DNA of 64,000 bases from Euptelea pleiosperma (Eukaryota; Streptophyta; Magnoliopsida; Ranunculales; Eupteleaceae). Positions within the stretch are counted from its first letter, which is position 1; every line of letters starts with the position of its first letter. The stretch spans positions 39,151,109 to 39,215,108 of the forward strand of contig CM068542.1 of assembly GCA_035048495.1 (NCBI GenBank), written 5' to 3'. Made by a program: the position numbers and the translations under genes. The notes beneath the pieces were generated by a model that worked only from the letters and a program-made list of their open reading frames with translations, was not told where the DNA came from and ran no database searches. Below are positions 43,320-55,200 of this stretch, piece after piece.

Positions 43320-45060
43320 TGAATGGGTCTTTCTCCTACATTATTATATTGCAAAGTGACACGTGTCTACATCACGCGGTCTATTTCACGTGAAAGTTAA
43401 AACAACTGGGAAGACCCAAAAAAATAAAAGGTAAGACAAGAATGGGAATTGAAATTCTTTGACCAGTCCACAAACTAACTTCCACAAAAGTCATGACTAA
43501 ATGGTCAACAAGTCAAGTCTTTCCTATAAAGTAATGAACTAGGAAGAGAAAATAAACGGTTGAGGCCCGAGTGACGACGGTAGACCCAGTGTAGTTGGTA
43601 CCAATTTTCTATCCGCTCACACGATTTGCATTTCTTTTGTGGACGACATATGGCGTGAGGCACTACCTACCCCCGGGCCCCGACATGATTGGATTCTCAC
43701 CTCCTTATACACTCATTAATCTGTCATCATTCATCCATGCAATACCATTGATGGATAGCGTTTGGATGGGCAAAACCATGGTTTTAAAACGGTCGTTATA
43801 ACGGAAATGGACCACCCCTTTTATGTTATGTATCGTTTTAACGCTCAGAAAATAACGGCCGTTATTTTATGCAAAAAAATTTGTTTAAAAAACGCCTGTT
43901 ATTTCCGTTTTTTCCAATTTGAAATACAAATTTTGTATTTTAGATCCGCTTTTTCGTGTTTCAATTTTAATTATATCCATACAAAAAACGGTAACATCCC
44001 CAGTCCGTTAAACAACAAAATTTATTATAAGGTTGAACTTTTTAAATACCCGATGAAATTTACGTATTTTTATGAGAAAAATGCATGTCACACATTATAC
44101 ACAAATGATTCTAAATTATTTGAAATTTATTTGGATTTCCCATTTAATTTTAATTTTAAAAAATGACCTAAAAATATATTTTTGAAAATGTGTTTTTCTT
44201 AAAAAGGCAATTTGGATGGCATTAATGCAAAATGTTTTTATTTTCTCTTGTTGGACCCCACCACTATGATTGATGAGAGTGATATATGGGGAGGGGTGGG
44301 ACTTGAGAGTAGGGTTTCTTTGTTTCTTAAGCAAAATTAAAAAAAAAAAAAATTGACTTGCAAAACGACTTTCAGTTATTTTTTTTATAAAAAGACTTTT
44401 TGGCTTAAATAAGGAATAATTAAAAAAAAATGGTCATCAAAGTCCGACACAAAATTAATGCAAAACTAATTGAAAATTATTATTCTTCAATTTTTTATTT
44501 TACTTTTTGTCAAAAATTTGCGCTATTCATATGTTACGCTCGAAAAATGAGCCCACATAAGCTTAATGAGGACAATACTGTAGTAACCTCGCCCTTTGTT
44601 TAAAACCATTGATGTTCTTCGAAATTGTGTAATAGTCCTTGAGATTTGTGTGGATGACGATCAATGGTCTGGACCTGGGGACAACTGCCAGTAGCAACGA
44701 TGCTAAAACTGCTCCCGTAATGTAATTGACTTTCATGGCAGTTATCCTTGGCAGTGGAATGGACGGTAGCGTGAGTCTCTTGAGGGTAGACTTTGACTCA
44801 GTCTTGATCAGGGCGGCTTTCAGATGTTCCTTCGTTGATGATGTAATATGTTTTTGTTCCTTCGTTGTTCTTTTGACATGACAATCGTGATGCGAGCAAC
44901 GTGACTTTCACTTTTTCAATCTGCAAATACACACTATTTTCTAGAAAATTTGAATTTAAAAAAAATTAATTTTATGTGATTTTTCAAGTCAGAAAATGAG
45001 TTGGTGTCCAGTTGGTATTGGCTCAAAAAAAAAAACTCAGCTCCATCAAATAAAAATAAT
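43320..45060. other. Intergenic, decayed repeats only
   Basis: About 43775-44010 is a second copy of the 'cgttataacgg' repeat (first at 23925). From 44010 to 45060 the DNA is very AT-rich with homopolymer A and T runs. A frame of 134 codons at 43762-44166 is AT-driven and resembles no family. Confidence 0.5.
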
Positions 45061-45071
45061 AAGTTTTAAAA

Positions 45072-45390
45072 GGGTCAGGATCAGGGGACACAAAATTTCA
45101 CACCAATTTTGGTGTACCCACGTGGAAGATAAATCAATGGCTAATTTTTGGTAAGAATGGTCTCCTCACCGGATAGATCACCTCTACAAAAAATTAGCCC
45201 GTTTTGAAATATCTAACCCCATCAAATGTGGGTTTCAACTTGTAAACTAGACTACGAATATCATAATGATTTGAATTTTTGTGAGGGCGATCTCCTCACC
45301 ATAGAGACCATCCTCAGATTCCTCACCAAAAATCATCCCATTCCAAAATTTCTAATTTATATATTGGCCCCCGCCAATTTTTTTGGTATG
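45072..45390 (+). mobile_element. MITE family B copy
   Basis: Starts 'gggtcaggatcaggggacac' and continues with 'tgtacccacgtggaagata', 'gctaatttttggtaag', 'gtctcctcaccgg', 'caacttgtaaactag' and 'aatcatcccattccaaaatt'. Colinear with 59859-60246 and 60272-60638 and inverse to 27832-28180. The right end is decayed. Confidence 0.65.
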
Positions 45391-45637
45391 AACCCATTTT
45401 AAAATATCATGGTTATATATATCAGTCAATGTGACCTGCACAGTAAGCCCCAAAAAGAAACTTGAATCACACGTCGTTAACATTGTACTCGTGATATTAT
45501 GGTCCTTTCATAGGTGCATTATTAACAGGCGCTTGATGGATGTTACGTTTTAAAATTAGTCAAATGATGGTTGACTTAAGTTAAAATTAATGAACTTTGA
45601 ATTGCGCACCGTTAGCATTGTACTCACAATATTATGG

Positions 45638-48141
45638 TCTTGGGGGGGGGGGGGGGGGGAAGTAGGGTTATTCCGCGTTGTTGGTTACGGAAACCCTTGA
45701 ATCAACAAGATTTGTAATTTTTTTTATCTGAAACTTCAATTCTGCAAAATAAACGATTCTTACACAGGGGAAAGTATGTCGGATGTCGATCCGCACTCGG
45801 AGTTAGTTCGCGCGACTCAAGAACATGAAATGACGGATTCTTGCGAGAAATTTGCAGAAATAATGGTGGGGTGAGAGTGGTGGTGACGATGATTTCAAAA
45901 CATGATGTAGGGTTTTTTTTTTAGAGGGAGAAAATCATTAACTAATGCTAGAAATAACACAATTGCTCAAACTTCATAAAAAAAACAACTAAACTACTCT
46001 TCATCAATGAAACAAATTGTCTTGTACAATACTCACAATAACTGTGCTTTAAAAATAAAAATAAAAAGAAATTATAAAAGAGATGGAATCTAGAAGGGAA
46101 AGAAAAACCTAGTGAGAGAAAATGAGAGACAAAACATAGAGAGATAAAAATAGCATGATCAAACCTTGAAATGGTTCGGCCAATGAGGAATGGATCGGCC
46201 AAGGTGATGTGAATGGTGGAAGGTGATGCCGATTTTCCAAGACGTGGTGAGAGAAGGATGTTGCTGTAACGACTAGAGGAAGATGGGGGTGACCAGTAGC
46301 TAGGCGAGAACAGCGTGGTGAGCGGCTGTGATGGGGTTGAAGATGGAGATGACGCTCTTACCTTCCTCCTCTCCTCTAACTTCTTCTTCCCTTCTCCTTT
46401 CTTCTCTCTTCTTTGTTTTTCTTTTCTTTTGGGCTGTGGAAGAGAGGAGGGTGAGGGAAGAAGATGGTTGCTTGGAGAGATGTTGAAAGGAGAAGATAGA
46501 GGAGCGACGATGATGGTGGTAGTGCAAGGCGGAACGGCTGAAGGATGCTCGCCGGACTGGTGTGGCTAGGAAGACTGACAGGCGCCATTGAGAGGACGGC
46601 CTGCAAGTGAGCTGGTCGTGGTGGCTGGTGCGTCCGGTGGCAGATCTTCCTGGTGTTTGCAGGTTGCAAAACCAGCTCAAGAGAAAGGTGTTATTGCTGT
46701 TCTTCGGGAAAGGCAGGCTGTGTGCACAGGAGTTGTGGGATCCTTTGGAGAAGACGGTAGGAGAGTTGATGATGGTGGTGGTGGAGCGTCGGCGGAGACG
46801 GTGGCTGTTCACATGGAAGGGGGCGGCAATCCAAGCTGTAGTGAGTGAAAACCCGCCGTTGGGTTTTGTGGAGGTGCTGGTGATCCAGCAAGGGCAAGGA
46901 GATGGAGCTAAGGTGGAGAAAAATGAAGTTGCAGATGGCTGAAATTCTGCAACTCCGGCGAGAAAACAAAAGAGGAGAAGATGAAGAAGAAGGTGAAGAA
47001 AAGAAGAAGAAAGGAGAAGCAAAAGAAGAGGAAATCGTGGGGGGGTTTTTTGGGGAAAAGAGAGGTGAAGATGGGAGGGGGATTTCAAACGAACCCTTCT
47101 CTTTCCCCTTTAAACCTCATACTTTCCTTTAATGGAAAATGGAGTTTTTTAAAAATAATTTTTTTTTTTTAAGAAAAACCTTACTTTTCTTTGGGGAATT
47201 TCTCCATTTAGTGGACCGCCCCTTTTTATTTAAAAATAATTAATTTAAAGTATTTGAAAATCTCGAGGTCCACTAAATGGTCGGGCCACGGGTCGATGAT
47301 GATGAGCCCTGTTACTGGCCCACATGGATTAATGATGTCCATCGTCTCACAAGATGATGTGACAAATAATTTGATGATGATCGAATGGATGGTGACTTGA
47401 TTGGGACCCAGATTGGTAGATCGACGGATCTAGAGAGATCCAACGGTCCGATTGAAGATCCAATGGTCAGAAAGCTAAGGGAGATGAGACAGAGCCAACA
47501 GGCAAGAGTTCTGAGGTTAGGTCAGTAGATCCGAGGATCAGGTGGTAATGTATAGGGAGATGAAGAGAGACGAGAGAGAAATAAGAGAAATGAGAGAGAA
47601 AACTCTACAGACTATAGAGATAACTGCTGGCGGAGGGTCTGGAACCCTAGTTTTCAATATGTTCTCTTCTCAGGCTTCGCCAGCAGAGCAGATTATCATT
47701 TTCTTCTCATTTCATGTGGCTTCGACTGCTTTGGTCCGTCTCTTGGTTATCGGCTCTCCATCTCTCTTGGTTTTTTGGACCGACTCCGTGATCCTCTGAC
47801 TTGACCCGTACTTGGCCTGTATCTTCTAGTTATAGCATGTTGGCTATTTAAGCTTTGATATTAGGCTTCTGTGGTTGATCGTGGGCCCGCAAGTCTCGAG
47901 AATAGTCCTATCGAGTTTTCTGCAAGAGAAAAGCACGTAATGAGACTTGATCATAACGTCTTTATACCTAGACTTCCAGAAATGCGTTTAATGTATGCAA
48001 ATATACCATTTCGTCAAGAAAAGTGTGTTCTGCGCAATGAAATAGACTCTTATGTAAAAAAGTGAATAATTAGAGCAGTTTTACGTAGGAGAGTGTGATA
48101 ACGCTTAGAAAATAACAGTGAAAAATACGCACCTTTAAGCG
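45638..48141. repeat. Dispersed ~2.5 kb repeat, copy 2
   Basis: Colinear with 471-3161 in the same orientation (see that entry for landmarks). The decamer AATATTATGG borders it exactly (45628-45637 and 48142-48151), good evidence that it moved as a unit. A run of 18 G (45642-45659) lies at its left edge and is absent from copy 1. The open frame of 262 codons on the minus strand (46300-47088) is Leu/Ser/Pro-rich low-complexity sequence with no family resemblance. Confidence 0.65.
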
Positions 48142-48159
48142 AATATTATGGGGGGTTTC

Positions 48160-50680
48160 CTAATTTCAAATAATTTTTTTAATCACTTAATTACTTAACA
48201 TGTCGTTATTTCTATGCCACAGTTTATAGATTCACCTCCTCCAAGTGAATCTTCCACACTACCCCTTGAGTTGAACTTTCTTATTTTGCCACTTCTTCCA
48301 AAGAGGCCCCTCCAATCACTCGCGTGCAACGCACGTGCCACCCACTAGTTCATAGTAATGTAATATAGGGAATTACTACTTCTAGAGCACATTTACTTTT
48401 TCTGCAGCACCAATGTTTTGACCTAAAGTAAGAATAATATTAGAGCATTAGGAGAGAGTTTTGGACAGAGATCGATGTGACGCAAATGTAGAACATGTGA
48501 GATATCAAAATTGTTCAATAGATTAGAAAGGCCAAAGACTTAGGTCGAATTAGATGTACGAAAAACAATGACCGTAATACTTGTATAATTAGCCATGGGT
48601 GGTTAAAGTAGAAATGTGCTTCCAAAATATAATGATTGGTAATGGAATACTTGCAGAATTATCCGTAATAAATGTTTTAAGTATTATCTCTAAAATGTCT
48701 TAGATGGACGGGGCTCACATGGACATATGCAACCCTTATATACAAGGCATTGATTGTGTGGGGCCCACCTTGCATATAGGACCTACTTGATACACAAGGG
48801 GTCCAATGTGGGACCCACACGAGTTAGACGTGTGTGCAAAAGCCCTATAAAAGCTAATTCACACAATCTACCAAATGTAATAGGTTTCGTGACAATCTCC
48901 TACATTTTCAAATCGCGCGAAATTAAAACCTAGTTGTCCGATTCAATATATTTGAACTCTACGAAAGTTTGTCACTTATAATGTAAGAACAAAATTGGTT
49001 TTCACATCGTCATTTTCTACCAAAACTATGAACCTCTTTTGAATATTGCTCTTTCAGCCCCAGAGGAAGATCTTGCGTTGCAAAAAATCGCTTTAAGATG
49101 GAAACACTACCATGTACTAAAACTACCCATTCAAACTTGTTGAATTCTACTTTGGAGCAGCCCATGCTTATTGTTCGGAAAGGGTGTTGTAAAACCCTAG
49201 AACCTCATTAAGGGGTATATTGGTCTTTTGTTTATTTAGGTTAATTAGGACTCTTGTATTTTTGTTATCTATTTCAAATGCTTCATAGCAATGTGTGGAA
49301 TCATATACAACTTTCTAGGAGTTCTTAGAAAGTTCTCAATTTTTAGGGTTTTTGCCTCTAAGGAAATTATAGTCATTCTACACCTTCGATGAGCCTATTT
49401 CGAGTGTCGATGTTCATTAGAAAACTTAGCCACCCGTAAATTTTGAGGGAATTCTGAGAAATCTCATTTTGGAGGTATTTTGATAATTTTTATATGATTT
49501 GTTCTTTAATTTCTATAGGTAAAATTTTCATTGACCCATCTTATATGAAATTCATTTTTATGATGAGATGAAAATGACATGTACATTGTGAGTTATTAAA
49601 AACAAAATCCTTTTTGTGCCTTCATCATTTCTCATTTTATGATTTTTTGAGGATATGGATATGAGTTGTATAAGTCACGTGGACTTGGGCCAGGGTTCAT
49701 TAGTGTTCATAAGGTATGTGGAGACTTAATGAGTCGCATCTTTGACTCTTTTATTTCTATTTATTATATTTAAATCAATTTAATGTAATTTGATTAATGT
49801 TATGTCGAAGTAATACAAAATTGATCATTTTTTTATGTATAATGCACGATTTAATATATTTTTAGAAGTGGGGAGTACCCTACTACCTTAAAAACATGTT
49901 ACACATTTGGGGCCGGAGTCATAATACTTCCTAAGAAAGAGTGGTAACGTGGCATGTAGCCCCTATCCACGAGAAATCGTTGAACATAGTGGACCCACCT
50001 TGTCAAGGCAAAGTCAACTAGGTATATGGTCTTTTGTACCATAGATGTGTGAGGGGCAAAGCTAAATAGGGGTTAGGGTTTTGTAGTGTGCTTTTGTACA
50101 TTATTGTAGTAACCCACAAATAACACATTTTTATAATTAAATAATAATATTTATTTATGTAGCAGACGGGTGCCAAGTATGACTATCTACACATTTTTTG
50201 AATTTATGGGAAGATTCTCTAAATCTCAAGTGTACACATGAACATAACTCTAATAATTAAAAGAGGGAAAGAGATGGAAAGAGGGTGGTGATGGGCGACC
50301 TAGCCACTTGACTTAGAGTTAGGGTTGGGTTTTTGTGATCTAAGGTGGAAAAAGAGGTACGTACTTTCATTAGTCGAGGGAGAGAGGGTGTATGTAAAAA
50401 ATTCCCCAAATTTACTGATTTTCCATATGATAGACGTGGATGGATCAAGCCCACCGTGCTATCGGTTAAATTGCACCTCTACACTTTCATCCTTAATGGT
50501 TCTCCAGATTTACATCACACGGCTTTAAGGGTTTTGCATTTTATAATACAAGTAAATCACCAATCAAGCTGTTTTTTGGCCTATAGGTCCACCCAGGGTT
50601 GGGTCAAGCATCCGCACAATCAAGGGTCTGTTAATAGTATGCCACATGACTCTTTAAGATGTTCGTCATCAAAGATAAAG
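48160..50680. other. Intergenic, no gene recognised
   Basis: AT-rich with some repetitive-looking text, such as 'gtgggacccacacgagttag' near 48810 and 'cttttgtacattattgtag' near 50090, which could be retroelement remnants. 50560-50650 is an isolated foldback arm ('aatcaagctgttttttggcc', 'ggtccacccagggttgggtc', 'agtatgccacatgac'). No protein family was seen. Confidence 0.4.
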
Positions 50681-50688
50681 AAAAGCGT

Positions 50689-51836
50689 AGCTCTACACGC
50701 ACACACATTTTTAAGTTGTACACCCACTGCCATTTTAGGACCCTTGTTTGGACACCTACATTTGTAAGGGCACCCACCGAAATCCACTCTTTCCCACCAT
50801 TCTCTCTTGCCTCTCCTCTCCTCCCCTCCCCATCTCACTTCATCTTCTCAAATGCCACCCAACCGCTTGATCAACACTTCCACTCCTTGCCATCTCTCTC
50901 TCTCCCACTCGTTCTCTCACACACTCTCTCCCTACTACACACACACTCTCTCCCTCTCTCTCCAACCAAAAATTTAAATTGTCGACATGGGCTAGGGGAT
51001 GTCGACGGTTCAAAGCCAATATGCAAGTTAAAATTTTTTATTGGAGAGAGAGAGGGAGGGAGGGAGAGAGACTGCAACTTGGGCGGGCTCAACCCGACTT
51101 TGGGTTAGGTTGGGTTGGGCTTGGGCTGAGACTTTGGGCAACCCAACCCGAACTTTATAGTGTATATATATATGAGTCCCTCTAGAGCTACACCCATTTC
51201 TTAGGACAAATTTAGTATGCAACTGTTTACATATTGTCAGTACGGTTGGATGTCCCTTGAAAAATGTGTTATTTCAATATTTTCAAAAAATATTTTATAA
51301 ATTAAAAACACGTTTTTCAAAGAGCATTCAATTGTGGATACAATGTTTGCATACTTTTAAGTATGGAAACAATGGTAGGGCCCAAATGGAGATTATGTTA
51401 GTCCAACCCCACAGTGAGTTTTCTTTGCCATTTTGATCATCATCACCAAAAATCAATTCATTTTCTCATTGCTAACCTTATAAAATTTTGATAAAAAATA
51501 ATGGTTTAATTGGATGGTCTAAAATTTTCAATTTAAAGTCAATTTTTCAAGAGGGTAGGAATGTCGTAACCCCTGATTTCTTTGTTGAGTTTCTTCTCCA
51601 CAATAGAAAATGAGAAAATTGACGGTGAGAGTTGTAGAGAGCAAACATCGTCCTCCATTGATAGTCCTTCGGGCTTGGACTCAGAGCCTTGAAGGCAAGT
51701 TGGGCTAGGGTTGACCCCCAACTCATCCGCCCTCGTGAGGAAGGTGGGTGCCCAAACTAAAAAATTGAAGGATATTTTGGTCCATTATAAAAAAAAAATG
51801 TGGGTGTCAACTTAAAGAAGTGGGTGTGCATAGAGG
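50689..51836. mobile_element. Possible ~1.15 kb inverted-repeat element
   Basis: The left 'gctctacacgcacacaca' + 'tttttaagttgtacacccac' pairs imperfectly with the right 'gtgggtgtcaacttaaagaa' + 'gtgggtgtgcatagagg'. Inside are CT (about 50895-50965) and GA (about 51042-51070) runs and a partial copy of the 'ctgcaacttgggcgggctca' element (51071-51170) related to 59673-61176. Borders are approximate. Confidence 0.4.
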
Positions 51837-51845
51837 CCTGCCAAC

Positions 51846-52205
51846 TTTGAAGGTTCTCCCCTCCCAAAAATGTCTACACGTACGTTCAAGCCTAAACCCA
51901 ACACACATTAAACCCTTGTTTAGTTGGTTAAAGGTTGTTAACAAAGGGTACGTGTACATTTTGGGAGGGGACCTTCAAAGTTTGAATGTTCACTGACCAG
52001 CGAATTTTTTCTCTTAGAATTAGAAACCAAAAATTCGATGGTCCGGGGTCCTTCAAACTCTGAAAGTCCCCTCCCAAAATGTCTGACACGTACCCTTTGT
52101 TAACAACCTTTAACCAAAGGTTTAACGTGGGTTGGGTTTAGGGTTGAGCGTACGTGTCGGAAATTTTTGGGAGGGGAGAACCTTCAAAGTTTGAAGGACC
52201 CCCGG
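51846..52205. mobile_element. Large foldback element at the MAA3 promoter
   Basis: Two arms of about 170 bases mirror each other around 52030. The left has 'gaaggttctcccctcccaaa', 'acacgtacg', 'aagcctaaacccaac', 'ttggttaaaggttgttaaca', 'aagggtacgtgt' and 'tttgggaggggaccttcaaa'; the right has the inverse in reverse order. The right arm ends about 25 bases before the TATA box at 52227, so the helicase gene's proximal promoter consists largely of this palindrome. A partial copy opens the window at 1-130. Confidence 0.7.
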
Positions 52206-52226
52206 GACCAGCGAAGTTTTTCACCC

Positions 52227-52234
52227 TTTATAAA
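52227..52234 (+). promoter_or_regulatory. TATA box of the MAA3-like gene
   Basis: TTTATAAA is 63-70 bases upstream of the start codon at 52297, followed by a GC-rich stretch and a CT-rich leader that are common around plant transcription starts. Confidence 0.6.
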
Positions 52235-52296
52235 CCCTCCTCCCGCGCGCAGTCCCTCTGTTTTTAACCCCCTCCCCCTCTCTCTCTATCTCAGAG

Positions 52297-55200
52297 ATGG
52301 CGGTGGAGAAGAATAAAGACGCCCATATCATCGCTCGCTTTCATAAAATTGTACTGAGTTGGGATTATCTCCGTCTCCTAAGGGAATCCAACGTAGTAAT
52401 GTTTTTCTTGATTCGTTTTTTTTGGGTTTTTATTTTTTTGGCGCTTCCGGGTGGTTCGATTTTTATGTTTTTGTGATTTCTGCGAAGCAGAGGAAAAGCA
52501 AAGAGATGGGTAACGGAGATGCCTTGGGTTTGAAGAAAGTGAAAGACACTTACAAAGACATCGATGATTATATCGGAACTTTCGAACCCCTTTTGTTCGA
52601 AGAAGTGAAAGCCCAGATCATTCAAGGAAGAGACGACGAAGAAGGCATTTTTTTTCTTCAAATTTAATGTTTCGAGTGCGAGGGGAGCGAATTGGTTGTT
52701 TATGGATTTGGATATTTTTCTTTTGACAATGCAGTGACAGAATGGACGCTTGGCGCCGTCACAACGTGCAGTGAGGCTGATGGGTTTCACTTACCAGTGG
52801 TGGGCTACGATCCTGACCAGGGCGAAGCAATATCAGAGAACGATCTTTTACTGCTTTCGAAAGAGAAGGTAATCAACTAATTGTGTTGTGTTTGTTTTTC
52901 AAATTTATTAGATTTGGTGGATCAATATATAGTTGCTGGCTTTTTCTTTTTTATTTATTTGCGTGGTTTGTTCAATGGCTTTGTTTCTCGTTGGAATCCG
53001 AATGGTCTTCTTTTAATGTATATGGTATTTTGTACCATAGTTTTGTAATATATTTGAATTCAAATTCATTGAAATCAAAAGTTTTTTTTTTTTTTTCCTT
53101 TTTAATGTATGATTTGTGGCATATTGTAAGTTTTTTATCCGATTGTTGCAACTTGCGACTTTTTTTCGATATATTCTGAAGAGTAATTAAAGTGCCATAG
53201 TTTCCTTTTTTTTTTTTGAGATGCACCATCTGGTGTTCAAATTCATTGGATTTTCGGTGTGATTGTCTTAATGGGTTTCTTTCTGATTGAAATAAAAGAA
53301 GTTATTCTTTTAATATATAATCTTTTTTTACTATATTTGCAGACCATAATTTTCTTGTATTCTTCATATTTTGTTACTAAGAGTTGCTGCATGTTGGATA
53401 ATGCTAGTTCTATTGGTTAATGGAATTTGTTTATTTGTATGAGTTTGAGCTCAACACGTTCAGATGGGGCACCTTTGCAGTTTCAAGAGGGCGCGACACT
53501 CCCTAGTGCGTATGCTTTTGCATTGGTATTAAATCGTGAGGGTAAAGATCGCCTTAAACTTCGCACATTTCTAGCTGGAGAGGTCAAGCGGATCAATATA
53601 GATGAAATTGAATCCAGTCCGAGGCTGTTGAAGATGCATTCTATCTTTACTGCAACTGATGAATTAAAAAGAGGAGTGTGGATTCTGAAGGTAAGGTTCT
53701 ATTCTTGAAAGTAGTTATCTATGTGAAACGAGCAATATTGTGTGCCCTCTTTCCTTCGATATGAAATGTTTACTTCTTGGATTGGGCCTTCCTCTCAAAT
53801 TGGGCTTAGAACATGTTCAGTAGTCTTCTGAAGTTCAATTATTTAGTTTCAAGAGCCTTTTTCCATGAACTTTTTTCTCCCCATTAACCTATTTCCTGAT
53901 TTAGGGAACTGATTCCTGTTTCTGAAGATTATTATTTTTAGCTGATCTGTTTCCATAGCTTCTCCCTTTTCTGATTATCTTTTCTAACAATTACTGCATC
54001 AGGTTATTGTTTCTAGCAGCTAGGTTATAATCCTTCTAGCATGAACATGGTCATCCTTTTACTTCTTTAATTGAATGAGAAAATTTTGGTTTTTTAAATT
54101 TGTTTTTATAGTTTGGGTTGAACTCCCATTACAATGTGATCAGGTGTAAGAAACATCAACTTCTTATTTTTACAACTTATCCCTGTTTGTTCCTTTGTAT
54201 TGGTTATCATGAAAACAAGTTCTCTTTTGGTTATGTTTGTTCCCATACACCTCAATTGAATGACAGATGTTATGATATACTAATTGAGTACTGATTCTGC
54301 AGTACTATGACATGTTTTATTCCATCAAATATTACTTTTGTGTCTAATCATTTGATTTGAGGTTTCTTCTGGCATACCTTATATGGATTAGAGTTGCTTC
54401 TTTTTTCATTTTTCGGAAAAATGGACCGTTGTTGTTTGTCCAATATGTTTTTTGGAACCAGCAGCTCATGTTGTCAGAAACCAATTTTTTGGTTTTGCTA
54501 CTGTACTGGATGAACCGACCAGTTTTTTATCCTGAAATGTATACAATGACGACCAATACTTAATGCCTTTCATGCCATTTTGAGGCTTCCTAAAAGACAG
54601 TCAATACAGCCAACCCGGAATGTTTTAGTTAATTTCAAGCATTGCTCCCTATTTTCATGCCATTTTGAGGTTTTTATGTTCTTATATCCTGTTATCAATT
54701 CGAATCTTGGTAAAAGTTGGTCACAGAATGTTTCATCGAAAATTGGATTAACCTTTAATGAAATGTAACATGCTGTACAGATTGCCAGTTTATCGACTAT
54801 CCTTCGTGAATATGTAGCTTTGTGGTCTATCAGCCATCTTCCTTTCAAGGACTTAATATTGTCAGCTGCTGAAAGGGATGCTAATCCTGAAGACCGGGCC
54901 TGGAAAATTCCTAAACCCCTCATGGAATTTCTTGAAAATAATCACAATGCATCACAACTGGAGGCCATACATGTGAGTCTTACACTCAAATTGTTACATA
55001 GCTGTTTTGTTTGTTTTTAATTGGAAGTTATCTATCTGTTGGTTGAGTTTATCTGCAAGTATATAATATGCTGCACTTAGTTTATGACATATTTTCTTGT
55101 AAATTAAAGTAAGACTGTAGTTTTCTTCTTCTTCTTCTTCTAAGGTAGTCCATCAAAGATTTTCTTAAGCAAAACTGTTGTCTATTGCAGGCGGGTCTTT

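Noticed and set aside
43762..44166. 134-codon + frame
   Set aside because: Phe/Lys/Asn/Tyr-rich translation of AT-rich DNA that includes a dispersed repeat; no family.
46300..47088. 262-codon minus-strand frame
   Set aside because: Leu/Ser/Pro-rich low complexity from the same repeat family; the first copy lacks the equivalent frame.
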